A stretch of DNA of 64,000 nucleotides, taken from assembly GCF_000425305.1 (NCBI RefSeq), contig NZ_KE384347.1, forward strand, positions 178,357-242,356. Reading direction: 5' to 3'. The translations under genes were made by a program, and so were the position numbers. Origin of the DNA: Psychroserpens burtonensis DSM 12212. GTDB taxonomy: Bacteria > Bacteroidota > Bacteroidia > Flavobacteriales > Flavobacteriaceae. Under the pieces are notes generated by a model that searched no databases, was not told the origin of the DNA, and saw nothing but the letters and a program-made list of their open reading frames with translations. Positions 10,161 through 18,820 of this stretch are shown here, one piece after another (the stretch's first letter is position 1; each line of letters begins with the position of its first letter).

Positions 10161-11054
10161 ATGACTAAAAAAGATAAAATAGTGTCATTCCTGTTTGATA
10201 AACTACTCTCGGAGAGCACTCGTGAGAAAACAGAAAAAATCATTCTCAAAGTAGCGATATTTAGTTTTTTTATCCATTTAGCGCTAATCTATTTTATGAA
10301 ATTTGATGTTATAGATTTACTGTCAAACTCAGACCTTTTAAAGAATCCTATATCGGCTGTATATACCCCTTTTTCTTTTATTCTTATTTATGAGGTTTAT
10401 CTCTTAATTTACTATCTACCTAAGTCGTTTACCACTTATATAACGAAACAGTATCAGATTATAACACTTATTATTATACGTAAGTTATTTAAAGATTTAT
10501 CGGCTTTAGAACTTACAGCAGATTGGTTTGAAATAAAAGGAGACCTTCAATTTACTTATGATTTAGTGGCTTCTCTTTTGCTCTTTTATTTAATATTTCT
10601 ATTTCAAAAACAGGGAAAACGAAAAGCAACACAGGACACAAAAATTAAACCTATTATTGAAAGATTTGTGGAGAGAAAAAAATTAATTGCTGTTATTTTG
10701 GTGCCACTGTTTTTCGCTATCGCGTTATATACACTTATCGATTGGTCTACAGGGATTTCTGTGTATTCTAACACATTGCCGTCATTTGAAAGTATTAACA
10801 ATCTATTCTTTGATCAATTCTTTACGGTACTAATTTTGGTAGATGTTGTCCTGCTTTTAATTTCCTTCTTTTCTACAGATCAGTTTCATAAGATCATTAG
10901 AAACTCTGGATTTGTCATTTCAACAATTTTAATTCGAATGTCATTTGGAGTAAGTGGATTAATTAGTACTATATTAATTGTCGTGGCTGTTCTTTTTGGA
11001 TTAGCAATAATAGTGATCCATAACAAATACGAAAACGACGCTTTAAATAACTAG
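10161..11054 (+). CDS. Multi-pass membrane protein of unknown function
   Basis: 297 residues with about six to seven hydrophobic segments, for example IFSFFIHLALIYFMKF near residues 34-49, LVASLLLFYLIFLF, LIAVILVPLFFAIALY and a long pair at the C-terminus. The charged stretch KQGKRKATQDTKIK after the third segments is probably a cytoplasmic loop. No family is recognised. It sits between two attC-like relics, which suggests it may once have been mobile cassette cargo; the paired ends needed to prove that are gone. Confidence 0.65.
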   Translation: MTKKDKIVSFLFDKLLSESTREKTEKIILKVAIFSFFIHLALIYFMKFDVIDLLSNSDLLKNPISAVYTPFSFILIYEVYLLIYYLPKSFTTYITKQYQIITLIIIRKLFKDLSALELTADWFEIKGDLQFTYDLVASLLLFYLIFLFQKQGKRKATQDTKIKPIIERFVERKKLIAVILVPLFFAIALYTLIDWSTGISVYSNTLPSFESINNLFFDQFFTVLILVDVVLLLISFFSTDQFHKIIRNSGFVISTILIRMSFGVSGLISTILIVVAVLFGLAIIVIHNKYENDALNN

Positions 11055-11115
11055 TATTTTTATTCGTTATTGTTTCTAGGTGTACTCAAAAATCTATGGG
11101 TTTTTCTCTGGTTGG

Positions 11116-11169
11116 TATTTATTTAGTAAATCAATTGCTTAAACACGCAACTAGCCATAAACAACGCAC
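11116..11169 (+). repeat. Decayed attC-like repeat half
   Basis: The segment contains ATTTAGTAAATCAATTGC then TTAAACACGCAACTAGCC and ATAAACAACGCAC. It lines up closely with the right half of the attC-like repeats at 58540-58604 and 61770-61834 (TTTACTAATTTAGTTGC, TTAACCACGCAACTAACC, ATACAC). The terminal GTT core is not preserved. Confidence 0.55.
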
Positions 11170-11193
11170 TACTAATAATGACATAAAAACAAA

Positions 11194-11230
11194 AAAACCA
11201 ATAGCTCTTTTTTAAGGCGCTATTGGTTTT
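11194..11230 (+). terminator. Rho-independent terminator
   Basis: AAAACCAATAGC / GCTATTGGTTTT perfect inverted repeat with T-rich flank, 140 bp after the membrane protein gene. Confidence 0.75.
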
Positions 11231-11314
11231 ATATTTATAGAGGATTGCTTACGAGACTATGAATTAAGTTACTCACATTATCCTATTTATTGATAAGGTG
11301 TTCATGAAAACGCT

Positions 11315-11602
11315 TCGCTATCATACTAAAACATTAGTGTCACTATATACCCATCTAAAGCAGTTATTACAATAAACTGTCTATTTATGCCGACGTTACT
11401 TGTAGTCGCAGGTGCAGACAAGCGATCTAAACTAGTGTTATAAGGTAGCGTATAATCTACAGCGGATTCTAGACTAAGTCTTTAATGTATAGCATGGCAT
11501 CTGGTTGTATGGTTATAAAGAAGGCGGAGCCTATATATAAATCTTGAGAAAACTCAAAGCACTAATGCATACAACAACTCTAAATAACGTAGTTCTTTTC
11601 AT
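11315..11602 (-). pseudogene. Decayed second copy of the 5' part of the T9SS protein gene at 12813-13517
   Basis: Bases 11315-11602 align colinearly with about 13228-13517, including the start codon (CAT at 11600-11602 versus 13515-13517) and the blocks ATACCCATCTAAAGCAG, ACAATAAACTGTCTATTTATG and TCTGGTTGTATGGTTATA. Many substitutions and small indels break the frame. Only about the first 95 codons are represented; the C-terminal sorting domain is absent. It is a duplication followed by decay. Confidence 0.85.
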
Positions 11603-11944
11603 AATTATACTGTTTTAGAAGATTACTACTATGAGGTGAACCTACACGTATAAAGGGTCCAAAATAATACGTACCACTACGTATAAATCACTTTGAGAAT
11701 GCGCAAATAAATTTAATGAACTAACAAAGATATCGTTATAACTATTTAAAACAACAAACCCTACTCTTGATGTAAAAAGTAAAATAGCAGTAATGGTAAT
11801 ACTGCATAAGAAATAACGCTTAGTTTTAAAGTGTATCTATATTTTTAATAGCTTGCTATTGGCTCAACGCCACTTCTTATAGTCGTAAAATGGTGTTGGT
11901 TATATATTGTTACCCAATGTTTTCTAATTTATGTTGTATACGAG
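11603..11944. other. Gene-free stretch
   Basis: No ORF, RNA gene or strong repeat seen. It is probably decayed DNA belonging to the pseudogene on its left. Confidence 0.5.
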
Positions 11945-11950
11945 AAAATC

Positions 11951-11990
11951 AACCACTACTCTGAAATATATTTATTTCAGAGTAGTGGTT
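11951..11990 (-). terminator. Rho-independent terminator of the collagen-like gene
   Basis: An 18-bp perfect inverted repeat (AACCACTACTCTGAAATA and its complement) around a 4-base loop, 20 bp downstream of the minus-strand stop at 12011. A T-rich tract follows on the minus strand. Confidence 0.85.
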
Positions 11991-12010
11991 TAAGACTTTT
12001 TATAGGTAAG

Positions 12011-12808
12011 TTAATTGGGTTGATACCAGTTATTTGACCCATCACTAATAAATATTCCTGAATACACACCTGTTTTCGTGGTCCCAGCTCCATCACTATC
12101 ATAAATAATATCTGATCCACTTGCTACAATCGTGAAGGTATTGGTAATTGCATATAGATATAATATTTTCCCATCTCCTGCGGCTGATGCAGATGGAAAT
12201 ATAAAGGTAATATCCGTTGTAGCATTAGATATAACAGTTCCGTCTGTTGTTTGAATAGTGTAATCTGTATTTTTCGTAATTACAGGATTTGAAGAACCTA
12301 CACCCGCTGGTCCTTGTGAACCTGTTGGTCCTTGTGGTCCAACTGCACCATCTATTCCGTTTGCCCCGTCAGCTCCATTTGAACCGTCTAAACCTGTTGG
12401 TCCTGTTGCTCCATCTATTCCGTCTATTCCGTTTGCTCCGTCAACTCCATTTGAACCGTCTAAACCTGCTGGTCCTGTTGCTCCATCTATTCCGTTTGCT
12501 CCGTCTAATCCATTTACTCCCGTATCTCCTGCTGGGCCTTGGACACCTTCTAAAGTGCTCCACAGGATCCCATCATAAAAATAAAAGCCTATAACGCCGT
12601 CGGTTTGATAAACTAATAACCCATTGGCTGGTGAAATGATGGCATCTCGTTGTACTATAGTCATTCTAGGAATTAAGATTCCTTTGCTTGTGGACACAAT
12701 ATCCAATACAGATGACCCATCTGGTGTGTTCGTATTAATCCCTACTCCGTCTTGGGCGTAGCTTATTGCCGTAAGGCATATCAATATAATTGAAAGTAAT
12801 TTTTTCAT
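12011..12808 (-). CDS. Secreted collagen-like (Gly-x-y repeat) protein
   Basis: 265 residues. A signal peptide (MKKLLSIILICLTAISYAQ) is followed by a Flavobacteriaceae tail-fibre-like N-module (VGINTNTPDGSSVLDIVS, then PANGLLVYQTD and GFYFYDG). About 75 residues of Gly-x-y triplets follow, built from near-repeats of GLDGSNGADGANGIDGATGP. A C-terminal beta-rich domain ends in NWYQPN. Collagen-like triple helices in bacteria usually form extended surface stalks. There is no T9SS sorting domain of its own. It starts 4 bases after the stop of the T9SS-domain gene at 12813, so the two form an operon and probably a surface structure together. Confidence 0.8.
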   Translation of the reverse strand: MKKLLSIILICLTAISYAQDGVGINTNTPDGSSVLDIVSTSKGILIPRMTIVQRDAIISPANGLLVYQTDGVIGFYFYDGILWSTLEGVQGPAGDTGVNGLDGANGIDGATGPAGLDGSNGVDGANGIDGIDGATGPTGLDGSNGADGANGIDGAVGPQGPTGSQGPAGVGSSNPVITKNTDYTIQTTDGTVISNATTDITFIFPSASAAGDGKILYLYAITNTFTIVASGSDIIYDSDGAGTTKTGVYSGIFISDGSNNWYQPN

Positions 12809-12812
12809 GATG

Positions 12813-13517
12813 TTATAATTTAATGATTTTAAAGGTATAAGTGTTTTGGGTTGTCTTGTCTTCTACTGTTAAAAAATAGGTGGCACCTTCATAAGCACTT
12901 AAGTCTATTTCGTGCGTGTTTCCTTTGGCTATTAATTGACCTAATGTGTTATACAGTGTGGTGCGTATAGGGTGATCATATTGTATATATACCTTATCTA
13001 TGGTAGGATTAGGATATAGTTTTATAGGCATAGCTATATTTGGGGAGTTTATGTCTAAGGTTTCTGAATAGTCTGCTGTAACCTTACTAAAGATTACCGC
13101 TGACATAAAATTGTAATTCATCCTATTTGCATTAGTATCTATACTAGCGGCATAAGGTGTCCAATTGGAATTGATGGTGTTATATAATTCTAATTGTAAT
13201 TCTGTTTCTACAGCACCATTAAGTTCACCATCTTCATATTGAAACACGAGTGTCCCTATATACCCATCTAAAGCAGGTGTTACAATAAACTGTCTATTTA
13301 TGGCAATATTACCTGTACCCGCAGGTGTAGACAAGCGCTCTAAACTAGTATTAGAAGGTAGTGTGTAATCTGCGGCGGGTTCTAGACCTAAGCCTTTAAT
13401 GTGCAGTGTGGCGTCTGGTTGTATGGTTATATAGGAAGCAGATCCTATATATAGATCTTGAGAAAAACTCAAAGCGCTAATACATATAACAACGCTGAAT
13501 AGCGTAATTCTTTTCAT
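12813..13517 (-). CDS. Secreted protein with T9SS type A sorting domain
   Basis: 234 residues. A signal peptide (MKRITLFSVVICISALSFSQ) is followed by a beta-rich region of about 130 residues. The C-terminal ~75 residues are a type A sorting domain: IKLYPNPTIDKVYIQ, LYNTLGQLIAKG and FKIIKL at the end. The domain sends the protein through the type IX secretion system to the cell surface. It is the first gene of a two-gene minus-strand operon with the collagen-like protein. A rotted copy of its 5' third lies 1.9 kb downstream at 11315-11602. Confidence 0.85.
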   Translation of the reverse strand: MKRITLFSVVICISALSFSQDLYIGSASYITIQPDATLHIKGLGLEPAADYTLPSNTSLERLSTPAGTGNIAINRQFIVTPALDGYIGTLVFQYEDGELNGAVETELQLELYNTINSNWTPYAASIDTNANRMNYNFMSAVIFSKVTADYSETLDINSPNIAMPIKLYPNPTIDKVYIQYDHPIRTTLYNTLGQLIAKGNTHEIDLSAYEGATYFLTVEDKTTQNTYTFKIIKL

Positions 13518-13616
13518 AATTTTGGGGTTTTTAAGGCTTGACGCAATTCAATGAGGGAAATGAAGGGAATAAAAGTCCTACCTAGGTTCGGTACGAAAAT
13601 AGTCACAATAATAATG

Positions 13617-13658
13617 GTATCAGCTGTAAAGCTAAAAAATTAGCTTTACAGCTGATAT
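13617..13658. terminator. Strong hairpin, probable terminator of a lost gene
   Basis: An 18-bp perfect inverted repeat (TATCAGCTGTAAAGCTAA and its complement) with a 4-A loop. It lies 100 bp upstream of the T9SS gene start, with no intact gene ending into it. It may be a leftover terminator or a structured leader. Confidence 0.5.
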
Positions 13659-14379
13659 ATGTAAGAAATTACTGAATCACAATAAATACTTGTAAACAAG
13701 AGACGTGCCATAGCGCAGCAAAATTATATAAAGTTTAATATGGGCTTTTTGTATTTAAAAATATTAATTCCGAAGTAAAGAAACACGTCAATCAAGTCCC
13801 TCAAAAAAATCATATTCTTCTCTTCTGTCCAATTAGTTATAAACGTTATGTTATAAATATGCTGTTTTATTTTCTGGCCAAATCTAAAATAAGACTGTAT
13901 AATTCTATACAGTTACCTACTAAACGATAAAGCAATTGACCTTACTGCAAACTATTCAAATTAAAAAATTTGGCCCAATTATAGTATTAGTAAATATAAC
14001 TTTAGATTTAGTTCGTTGATTTAATTATCATTCATACCATTGGAATAGAAAATATTTCCAAACGAGAACGAGAACTCTCAACTTGTTTTAGAAATAAGCT
14101 TAGAAATATACTTGATATTTTAACACCAAAGAATGCCTGAAGCCAAAACTTGTGCCAATAAAAAAGAATTTATGCATGAGAGGTCCTTATGAAAACAACA
14201 TTATTGTCATAGTTATGTCATTTGCAATATTTAATAGTTTTGAAGAAGAGGATCTTTTAATAAGAATCTTAAAAGAGCATGACTATTGTTAACAAGATAT
14301 CTCTTGATTTTAAGATAGTATTAATAAAATTTCAGTTTTAAACCTGTACCATGTCAATTAATAATTAAAACAATTATAT
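13659..14379. other. 720-bp gene-free stretch
   Basis: No ORF above about 30 codons with recognisable content was found on either strand. I see no repeats matching the rest of the window. It belongs to the decayed zone between 5.5 and 15 kb. Confidence 0.5.
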
Positions 14380-14568
14380 ATGAGTACAACATATTTGATT
14401 ACCAAGTCAAGAGGAATAACCAAGACAGTAGCTGAATTCTCCAAACAGGACGGTCAGAGCAACAAGGAGTTCCGTGATTTTATTAAAGAACAAGTAGTGG
14501 AACATAGAGAAGAGGGAATGGACGTATTCAAGTCTCCAAGACCAGGAGACGATCGAAATAGTAAATAA
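14380..14568 (+). CDS. Small hypothetical protein
   Basis: 62 residues (MSTTYLITKSRGITKTVAEF at the start), soluble, highly charged, with Lys/Glu-rich helices and a C-terminal PRPGDDRNSK tail. No family is recognised. A clean terminator hairpin 44 bp downstream in the right orientation supports a genuine short transcription unit. Confidence 0.5.
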   Translation: MSTTYLITKSRGITKTVAEFSKQDGQSNKEFRDFIKEQVVEHREEGMDVFKSPRPGDDRNSK

Positions 14569-14611
14569 CTTCCTATCCAGAACGGATAAAAGAAGTAAAT
14601 TACAAAAAATC

Positions 14612-14644
14612 AAAAGGCTATTTAGAGGATCTAAATAGCCTTTT
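14612..14644 (+). terminator. Rho-independent terminator after the small protein gene
   Basis: AAAAGGCTATTTAG / CTAAATAGCCTTTT perfect 14-bp stem with a 5-base loop. The sequence is nearly symmetric, so it may work in both directions. Confidence 0.85.
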
Positions 14645-14795
14645 ACCGTAAATAGCCTTGTAGAAACTTCTGCAAAAATTACAGTTAAAATTAATACCGC
14701 CAAAACTATTTCTTGAGAAAAAAGTCGTGCTGATTTTTTTACTTCGAAAATTATCGAAGCCTTGCAAAAGTTAGACTCTTATATTACCCCAATAG

Positions 14796-15060
14796 AAGCG
14801 TACTTATAAAGACAAACACATATTTAAAGCGGAAATCTTGTATAACAACGGCTATAGTTCATATCGAATACTACAACCCAAAAAGATTCAAAAGCTTTTT
14901 CATAACGGGTAAATCCGTATAAAACCCCACGATTTTAAAGTTAGGTCATTAAAAACACATAACAATTGGATTGATTTATTCCACTGCAATGTTCTGAGAA
15001 TAAATGGAAACCTAAAGTTGAATATAAAACAAAAAAATATTTGTGGTAATAAAAGATATG
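14796..15060 (+). pseudogene. Possible coding remnant of unknown family
   Basis: One plus-strand frame runs through with a single internal TAA: RTYKDKHIFKAEILYNNGYS, then KKIQKLFHNG, stop, then IRIKPHDFKVRSLKTHNN and WIDLFHCNVLRINGN. The residue mix looks protein-like but has no start and I recognise no family. It is offered only as a candidate broken gene. Confidence 0.25.
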
Positions 15061-15065
15061 GATAT

Positions 15066-16073
15066 CTAAGAAAATATTCTCACCAAAAGTTCTTTAAGCA
15101 AATCTCCTTGAGGTACAGCATTAGAATTAACCCCTTTACTTCTCACATCAAATTCACGCAACGTCGAAATAACTTGACTTACTTTTCGCATAGGGAAATT
15201 ATGAGCAGCGGCCACATATTCATTTACGAAATAAGGATTAATCTTTAACGCCGAAACAACGCTTCTGGGGTTTTTATCATTTAAACCGTGATAATGTAAA
15301 AGTTGAGAAAAGAAACCAAACAAAAGCGACACCGTTAAAACTATCGGATTATCCTTTGGGTTGTCTGCAAAATATTTAACAATCTTAAACGCTTTTAACG
15401 TATCGCCTGCTCCAATGGCTTTTCGTAATTCAAAATTATTGTAATCTTTACTGATCCCAATATGCTGTTCAACATGCTCTGCAGAAATCTGGGTACCTTC
15501 AGGTAATACAATTTTAAGTTTTTCTAGTTCATTATTAATTTTACTTAAGTCTGTTCCTAAAAACTCAACAAGCATTTGAGAAGCTTTTGGAGATATTGTA
15601 TAATTTTTACCAGACAATACACGACGAATCCAGTCTGAAACTTGATTTTCGTACAATTTCTTACTTTCAAATACGACCACGTCATTCTTCTTGAGTGCTT
15701 TGTAAAGCGCCTTACGTTTGTCTATCTTTTTATACTTATAATTCATCACCAAAACCGTTGAAGGTTGTGGATTACTCATATAAGAAGTCAATTGTTCAAT
15801 CGTTCGAGATAAATCTTGAGCTTCTTTTACAATCACCACTTGACGCTCTGCCATCATAGGATAACGCTTAGCATGGCCCACAATATCCTCTATGGTAACA
15901 TCTCTGCCATACAACACCATTTGATTAAAACCTTTTTCTTCTTCGGCAAGGATATTTTTTTCAATATAATTTGAAATAGCGTCTATATAATAAGGCTCCT
16001 CTCCCATTAAAAAATAAAGGGGCTTGATATTACCTTTCTTTATATCTGCTACGATTTGTTTTATGTCGTCCAA
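15066..16073 (-). CDS. holA: DNA polymerase III subunit delta
   Basis: 335 residues from a TTG start at 16073-16071 (LDDIKQIVADIKKGNIKPLY). The frame stays open further upstream to 16199, but that part is translated AT-rich intergenic repeat and is unlike the family. Recognisable elements are YFLMGEEPYYIDAIS at the N-terminus, QVVIVKEAQDLS and the C-terminal helical domain. HolA is the subunit of the clamp loader that opens the beta clamp. It is divergent from the HsdR-N-like gene at 16178, a neighbour arrangement I associate with Flavobacteriaceae. Confidence 0.88.
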   Translation of the reverse strand: MDDIKQIVADIKKGNIKPLYFLMGEEPYYIDAISNYIEKNILAEEEKGFNQMVLYGRDVTIEDIVGHAKRYPMMAERQVVIVKEAQDLSRTIEQLTSYMSNPQPSTVLVMNYKYKKIDKRKALYKALKKNDVVVFESKKLYENQVSDWIRRVLSGKNYTISPKASQMLVEFLGTDLSKINNELEKLKIVLPEGTQISAEHVEQHIGISKDYNNFELRKAIGAGDTLKAFKIVKYFADNPKDNPIVLTVSLLFGFFSQLLHYHGLNDKNPRSVVSALKINPYFVNEYVAAAHNFPMRKVSQVISTLREFDVRSKGVNSNAVPQGDLLKELLVRIFS

Positions 16074-16075
16074 TC

Positions 16076-16113
16076 TTAAAAAATTCCAAATTAAAAATTC
16101 CAAATCCCAAAAA
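16076..16113. repeat. Short AT-rich tandem repeat
   Basis: Two copies of an AAAAATTCCAAAT-like unit in the holA leader. Such ATTCCAAA arrays are common in flavobacterial intergenic DNA. It explains the spurious N-terminal extension of holA. Confidence 0.5.
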
Positions 16114-16177
16114 ACAAGTTGCTTTTTGGTTTTCAGTTGTAGTAGAGTAACTTTGAGGAAAATCTGAATTAATCTTG

Positions 16178-16633
16178 ATGCAAGAATTAAATTTCCCAAA
16201 GTTCGAATTCCGTTTCAAAAGTAACGAAAATAAAGTTTCTATTTTTGATGAGATTCGTAAAAAATTTATCGTTTTACAACCTGAAGAATGGGTGCGTCAA
16301 CACTGCGTTCAGTATTTGATTCAGCATAAAAATTATCCGAAATCATTAATCAATATAGAGAAAGAGCTTAAGGTAAACGGATTATCGAAACGTTATGATA
16401 TCGTTGTTTTCAATTCTGATGGAAGCATTCATCTTGTCGTAGAATGTAAATCACACAAAATAAAGATTGACCAAACAACCTTTGATCAAATTGCACGTTA
16501 CAACTTAGCGCTCAATGCCAATTATTTAATGGTTACTAACGGAATTAATCATTATTATTGTATCATGAATTTTAAAGAAGAGCGTTATGAGTTTTTAAAG
16601 GATATTCCGTCGCATTCTAATACAGAGTATTAA
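16178..16633 (+). CDS. HsdR N-terminal domain-like nuclease-fold protein
   Basis: 151 residues from ATG 16178. It carries a PD-(D/E)xK nuclease-like core of the type I restriction R-subunit N-terminal domain: RYDIVVFNSDGS supplies the Asp, and LVVECKSHK the ExK. It is a stand-alone small protein, not part of a restriction system, since no hsdM or hsdS is near. Its position next to holA and its isolated form are usual for this family in Flavobacteriaceae; the function is unproven. It is followed after 1 base by a glycosyltransferase start. Confidence 0.8.
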   Translation: MQELNFPKFEFRFKSNENKVSIFDEIRKKFIVLQPEEWVRQHCVQYLIQHKNYPKSLINIEKELKVNGLSKRYDIVVFNSDGSIHLVVECKSHKIKIDQTTFDQIARYNLALNANYLMVTNGINHYYCIMNFKEERYEFLKDIPSHSNTEY

Positions 16634-16634
16634 A

Positions 16635-17615
16635 TTGAAAATTGCTGTCGTCATACTAAACTGGAACGGAAAACAATTGTTAGAGCAATTTTTACCATCT
16701 GTCACACAATATTCTGAGGGTGCAGATATTTATGTTGCAGACAATGCGTCTACTGATGACTCTATAGATTTTGTGAGTAGCCAATTTCCGGAGATAAAAA
16801 TTATTAAAAACAGAACAAATGGCGGCTATGCTAAAGGGTACAATGATGCACTAAAACATGTTCAAGCTGATGTGTTTTGTTTACTAAATAGTGATATTGA
16901 AGTCACTCCAAACTGGCTAACTCCTATTATTTCAGAATTTGAAATTAATCCTGAAACTTCTATCATTCAACCAAAAATTTTAGACTATAAAAACAAATCT
17001 TATTTTGAATATGCTGGTGCAGGAGGCGGATTTATAGACAAATATGGTTACGCATACTGTAGAGGTCGCATTTTTGATACCGTAGAAAAAGATAACGGTC
17101 AATATGATGATACAACTTCTATTTTCTGGGCTTCTGGTGCTTGTTTTTTTATTAAAAAATCAACTTTTGAAGCACTCCATGGTTTTGATGAAAGCTATTT
17201 TGCTCACTTTGAAGAAATCGATTTATGTTGGCGAGCTTTCAATGCTAACTTTATTACTAAATATGTTGGTGCATCAACAGTGTATCATGTTGGAGGTGCC
17301 ACATTAAATGCCGTAAATCCTAAAAAGACTTATCTCAATTTTAGAAATAGCTTATTTACAATCACTAAAAATGTAAAGGGTTTTCTCTTCGGAATAATCT
17401 TTACCAGATTAACTCTCGATGGGATTGCAGCGTTAAAATTCTTATGTAACTTAAAAGTCAATCACTTTGGGGCTGTAATAAAAGCACATATCGGTTTTTA
17501 TGCGCATCTCCCAAGACTTTTAAAAGAGCGGAAACAGCTTCCGAAGAAAAAAAATTATTACCAAACCATGTCTATCATATGGTCTTACTTCGTAAAAAAA
17601 CGCAATACGTTCTAA
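16635..17615 (+). CDS. Glycosyltransferase family 2 protein
   Basis: 326 residues starting at a TTG one base after the preceding stop (translational coupling likely). GT-A fold motifs are VVILNWNG, VADNASTDDS and LLNSDIEVTPNWL (the metal-binding acidic motif region), then GFDESYFAHFEEIDLCWRA. A weakly hydrophobic C-terminal region (GFLFGIIFTRLTLDGIAAL) may touch the membrane. It resembles rhamnosyl-type transferases that act on cell-surface glycans; donor and acceptor are unknown. Confidence 0.88.
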   Translation: MKIAVVILNWNGKQLLEQFLPSVTQYSEGADIYVADNASTDDSIDFVSSQFPEIKIIKNRTNGGYAKGYNDALKHVQADVFCLLNSDIEVTPNWLTPIISEFEINPETSIIQPKILDYKNKSYFEYAGAGGGFIDKYGYAYCRGRIFDTVEKDNGQYDDTTSIFWASGACFFIKKSTFEALHGFDESYFAHFEEIDLCWRAFNANFITKYVGASTVYHVGGATLNAVNPKKTYLNFRNSLFTITKNVKGFLFGIIFTRLTLDGIAALKFLCNLKVNHFGAVIKAHIGFYAHLPRLLKERKQLPKKKNYYQTMSIIWSYFVKKRNTF

Positions 17616-17674
17616 ATGTTAGTAAATGTGTTAAAATTTTAGTTAAATAGGCTAAAAGGGATTATTCTTTTCTC

Positions 17675-17682
17675 TAATTTTG
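17675..17682 (+). promoter_or_regulatory. -7 box of the OmpA-family gene
   Basis: TAATTTTG matches the Bacteroidota TAnnTTTG box, 55 bp before the start codon at 17738. The -33 element is not clear. Confidence 0.4.
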
Positions 17683-17737
17683 ATATGTTCTAAGAAATGA
17701 ACAAATAAAGGTTTATAACTAATTTTTAAAAATAATT

Positions 17738-18595
17738 ATGAGAAAATTAATGCTATTAAGTGTTGCTGGGATGTTAATTTTGACGTCGTGTGTGTCTAAG
17801 AAAGAATTTATGGCACTCGAAACCAAGCAAAAAGATACACAAGATTTGTTGAATTCTGCAACTGTGAAATTAAACAGCTGTTTATCTGATAATGCTGCTT
17901 CAATGGCGCGTGTAGAAATAATGAAAGATCAATTATCTGATTTACGTAAAACAAACCAAGATTTAATTGATACAAAAGGAAATCTAACAACCTTAACTCA
18001 AAAAGGTGCTGATAACTTAGAAAAGTCCTTAGAAAGTTTAAAAGAAAGAGATTTAAAAATCACAAGACTACAAGATGCTTTAACTAAAAAGGATAGTGTA
18101 ACCTTAGCTATTGTTTCAAGCTTAAAGAAAGCAGTTGGAATTAGTGATCCAGACATTGAAATAAATGTGGAAAAAGGTGTCGTATTTATCTCTATTGCAG
18201 ATAAATTGTTATTCCAATCTGGAAGCTATAATGTGACGACTAGAGCTAAAGAAGTATTAGCGAAAGTAGCGAAAGTCATTAACAGCAAACCAGACTTTGA
18301 AGCTATGGTTGAATCGCATACAGATAACGTACCTTATTCTAAAGGTGTATTAGTTGATAACTGGGATTTAAGTGTAAAACGTGCAACATCTGTTGTTAGA
18401 GTCTTAGAAGAACTTCAAGTTAACCCACAACAATTAATTGCAGCTGGTCGTAGTTCTTATGTGCCTTTAGTGGAAAATGATACTGCTAGTAATAAAGCTA
18501 AAAATAGACGTACGCGAATAATAGTACTTCCTAAAATTGACCAATTCTATAAAATGGTTGAAGAAGAAATGAAAGCTCTATCTCAAGGTAACTAA
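17738..18595 (+). CDS. OmpA-family lipoprotein
   Basis: 285 residues. A lipoprotein signal ends at LTSC, followed by a coiled-coil stalk of about 100 residues (LETKQKDTQDLLNS onward). An OmpA/MotB peptidoglycan-binding domain occupies about residues 145-270, with SHTDNVPYSKG, NWDLSVKRATSVVRVL and AAGRSSYVPL. It should tether the outer membrane to peptidoglycan. It has its own terminator at 18615. Confidence 0.9.
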   Translation: MRKLMLLSVAGMLILTSCVSKKEFMALETKQKDTQDLLNSATVKLNSCLSDNAASMARVEIMKDQLSDLRKTNQDLIDTKGNLTTLTQKGADNLEKSLESLKERDLKITRLQDALTKKDSVTLAIVSSLKKAVGISDPDIEINVEKGVVFISIADKLLFQSGSYNVTTRAKEVLAKVAKVINSKPDFEAMVESHTDNVPYSKGVLVDNWDLSVKRATSVVRVLEELQVNPQQLIAAGRSSYVPLVENDTASNKAKNRRTRIIVLPKIDQFYKMVEEEMKALSQGN

Positions 18596-18614
18596 TTCAG
18601 AATATAAAATAGTA

Positions 18615-18648
18615 AAGAAGCTCAATTGAAAGATTGGGCTTCTTTTTT
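18615..18648 (+). terminator. Rho-independent terminator of the OmpA gene
   Basis: AAGAAGCTCAAT / ATTGGGCTTCTT stem followed by a T6 run, 20 bp after the stop. Confidence 0.85.
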
Positions 18649-18820
18649 GTTGTTACATTGAAATTTACAGAGGTCTCAAAGAAGTTCTAGACGAGTTTTC
18701 ATCTTTTTGAATATAAAAGTTTCAAAAACAAAGAAACATGATTCTCTATAGTCTAAGTGTAATACTTTTCAAATACCTGTATAACCGTTTTTTAAAACAC
18801 TACAACAATCACTGTGTATT

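Noticed and set aside
10161..11054. The membrane protein as an intact cassette
   Set aside because: The left relic would predict TTTTGCC-AAC after the gene; it is not there.
12289..12594. Plus-strand Leu-rich ORF
   Set aside because: Antisense of the Gly-x-y repeats; composition is a mirror of the codon repeats.
15018..15248. Plus-strand ORF overlapping the end of holA
   Set aside because: Mostly antisense to holA; no family resemblance.
16074..16199. Longer holA N-terminus
   Set aside because: It translates AT-rich tandem intergenic repeat and overlaps the divergent gene's start.
16178..16633. A restriction-modification system
   Set aside because: Only the HsdR N-terminal-like domain is present; no methylase or specificity gene.
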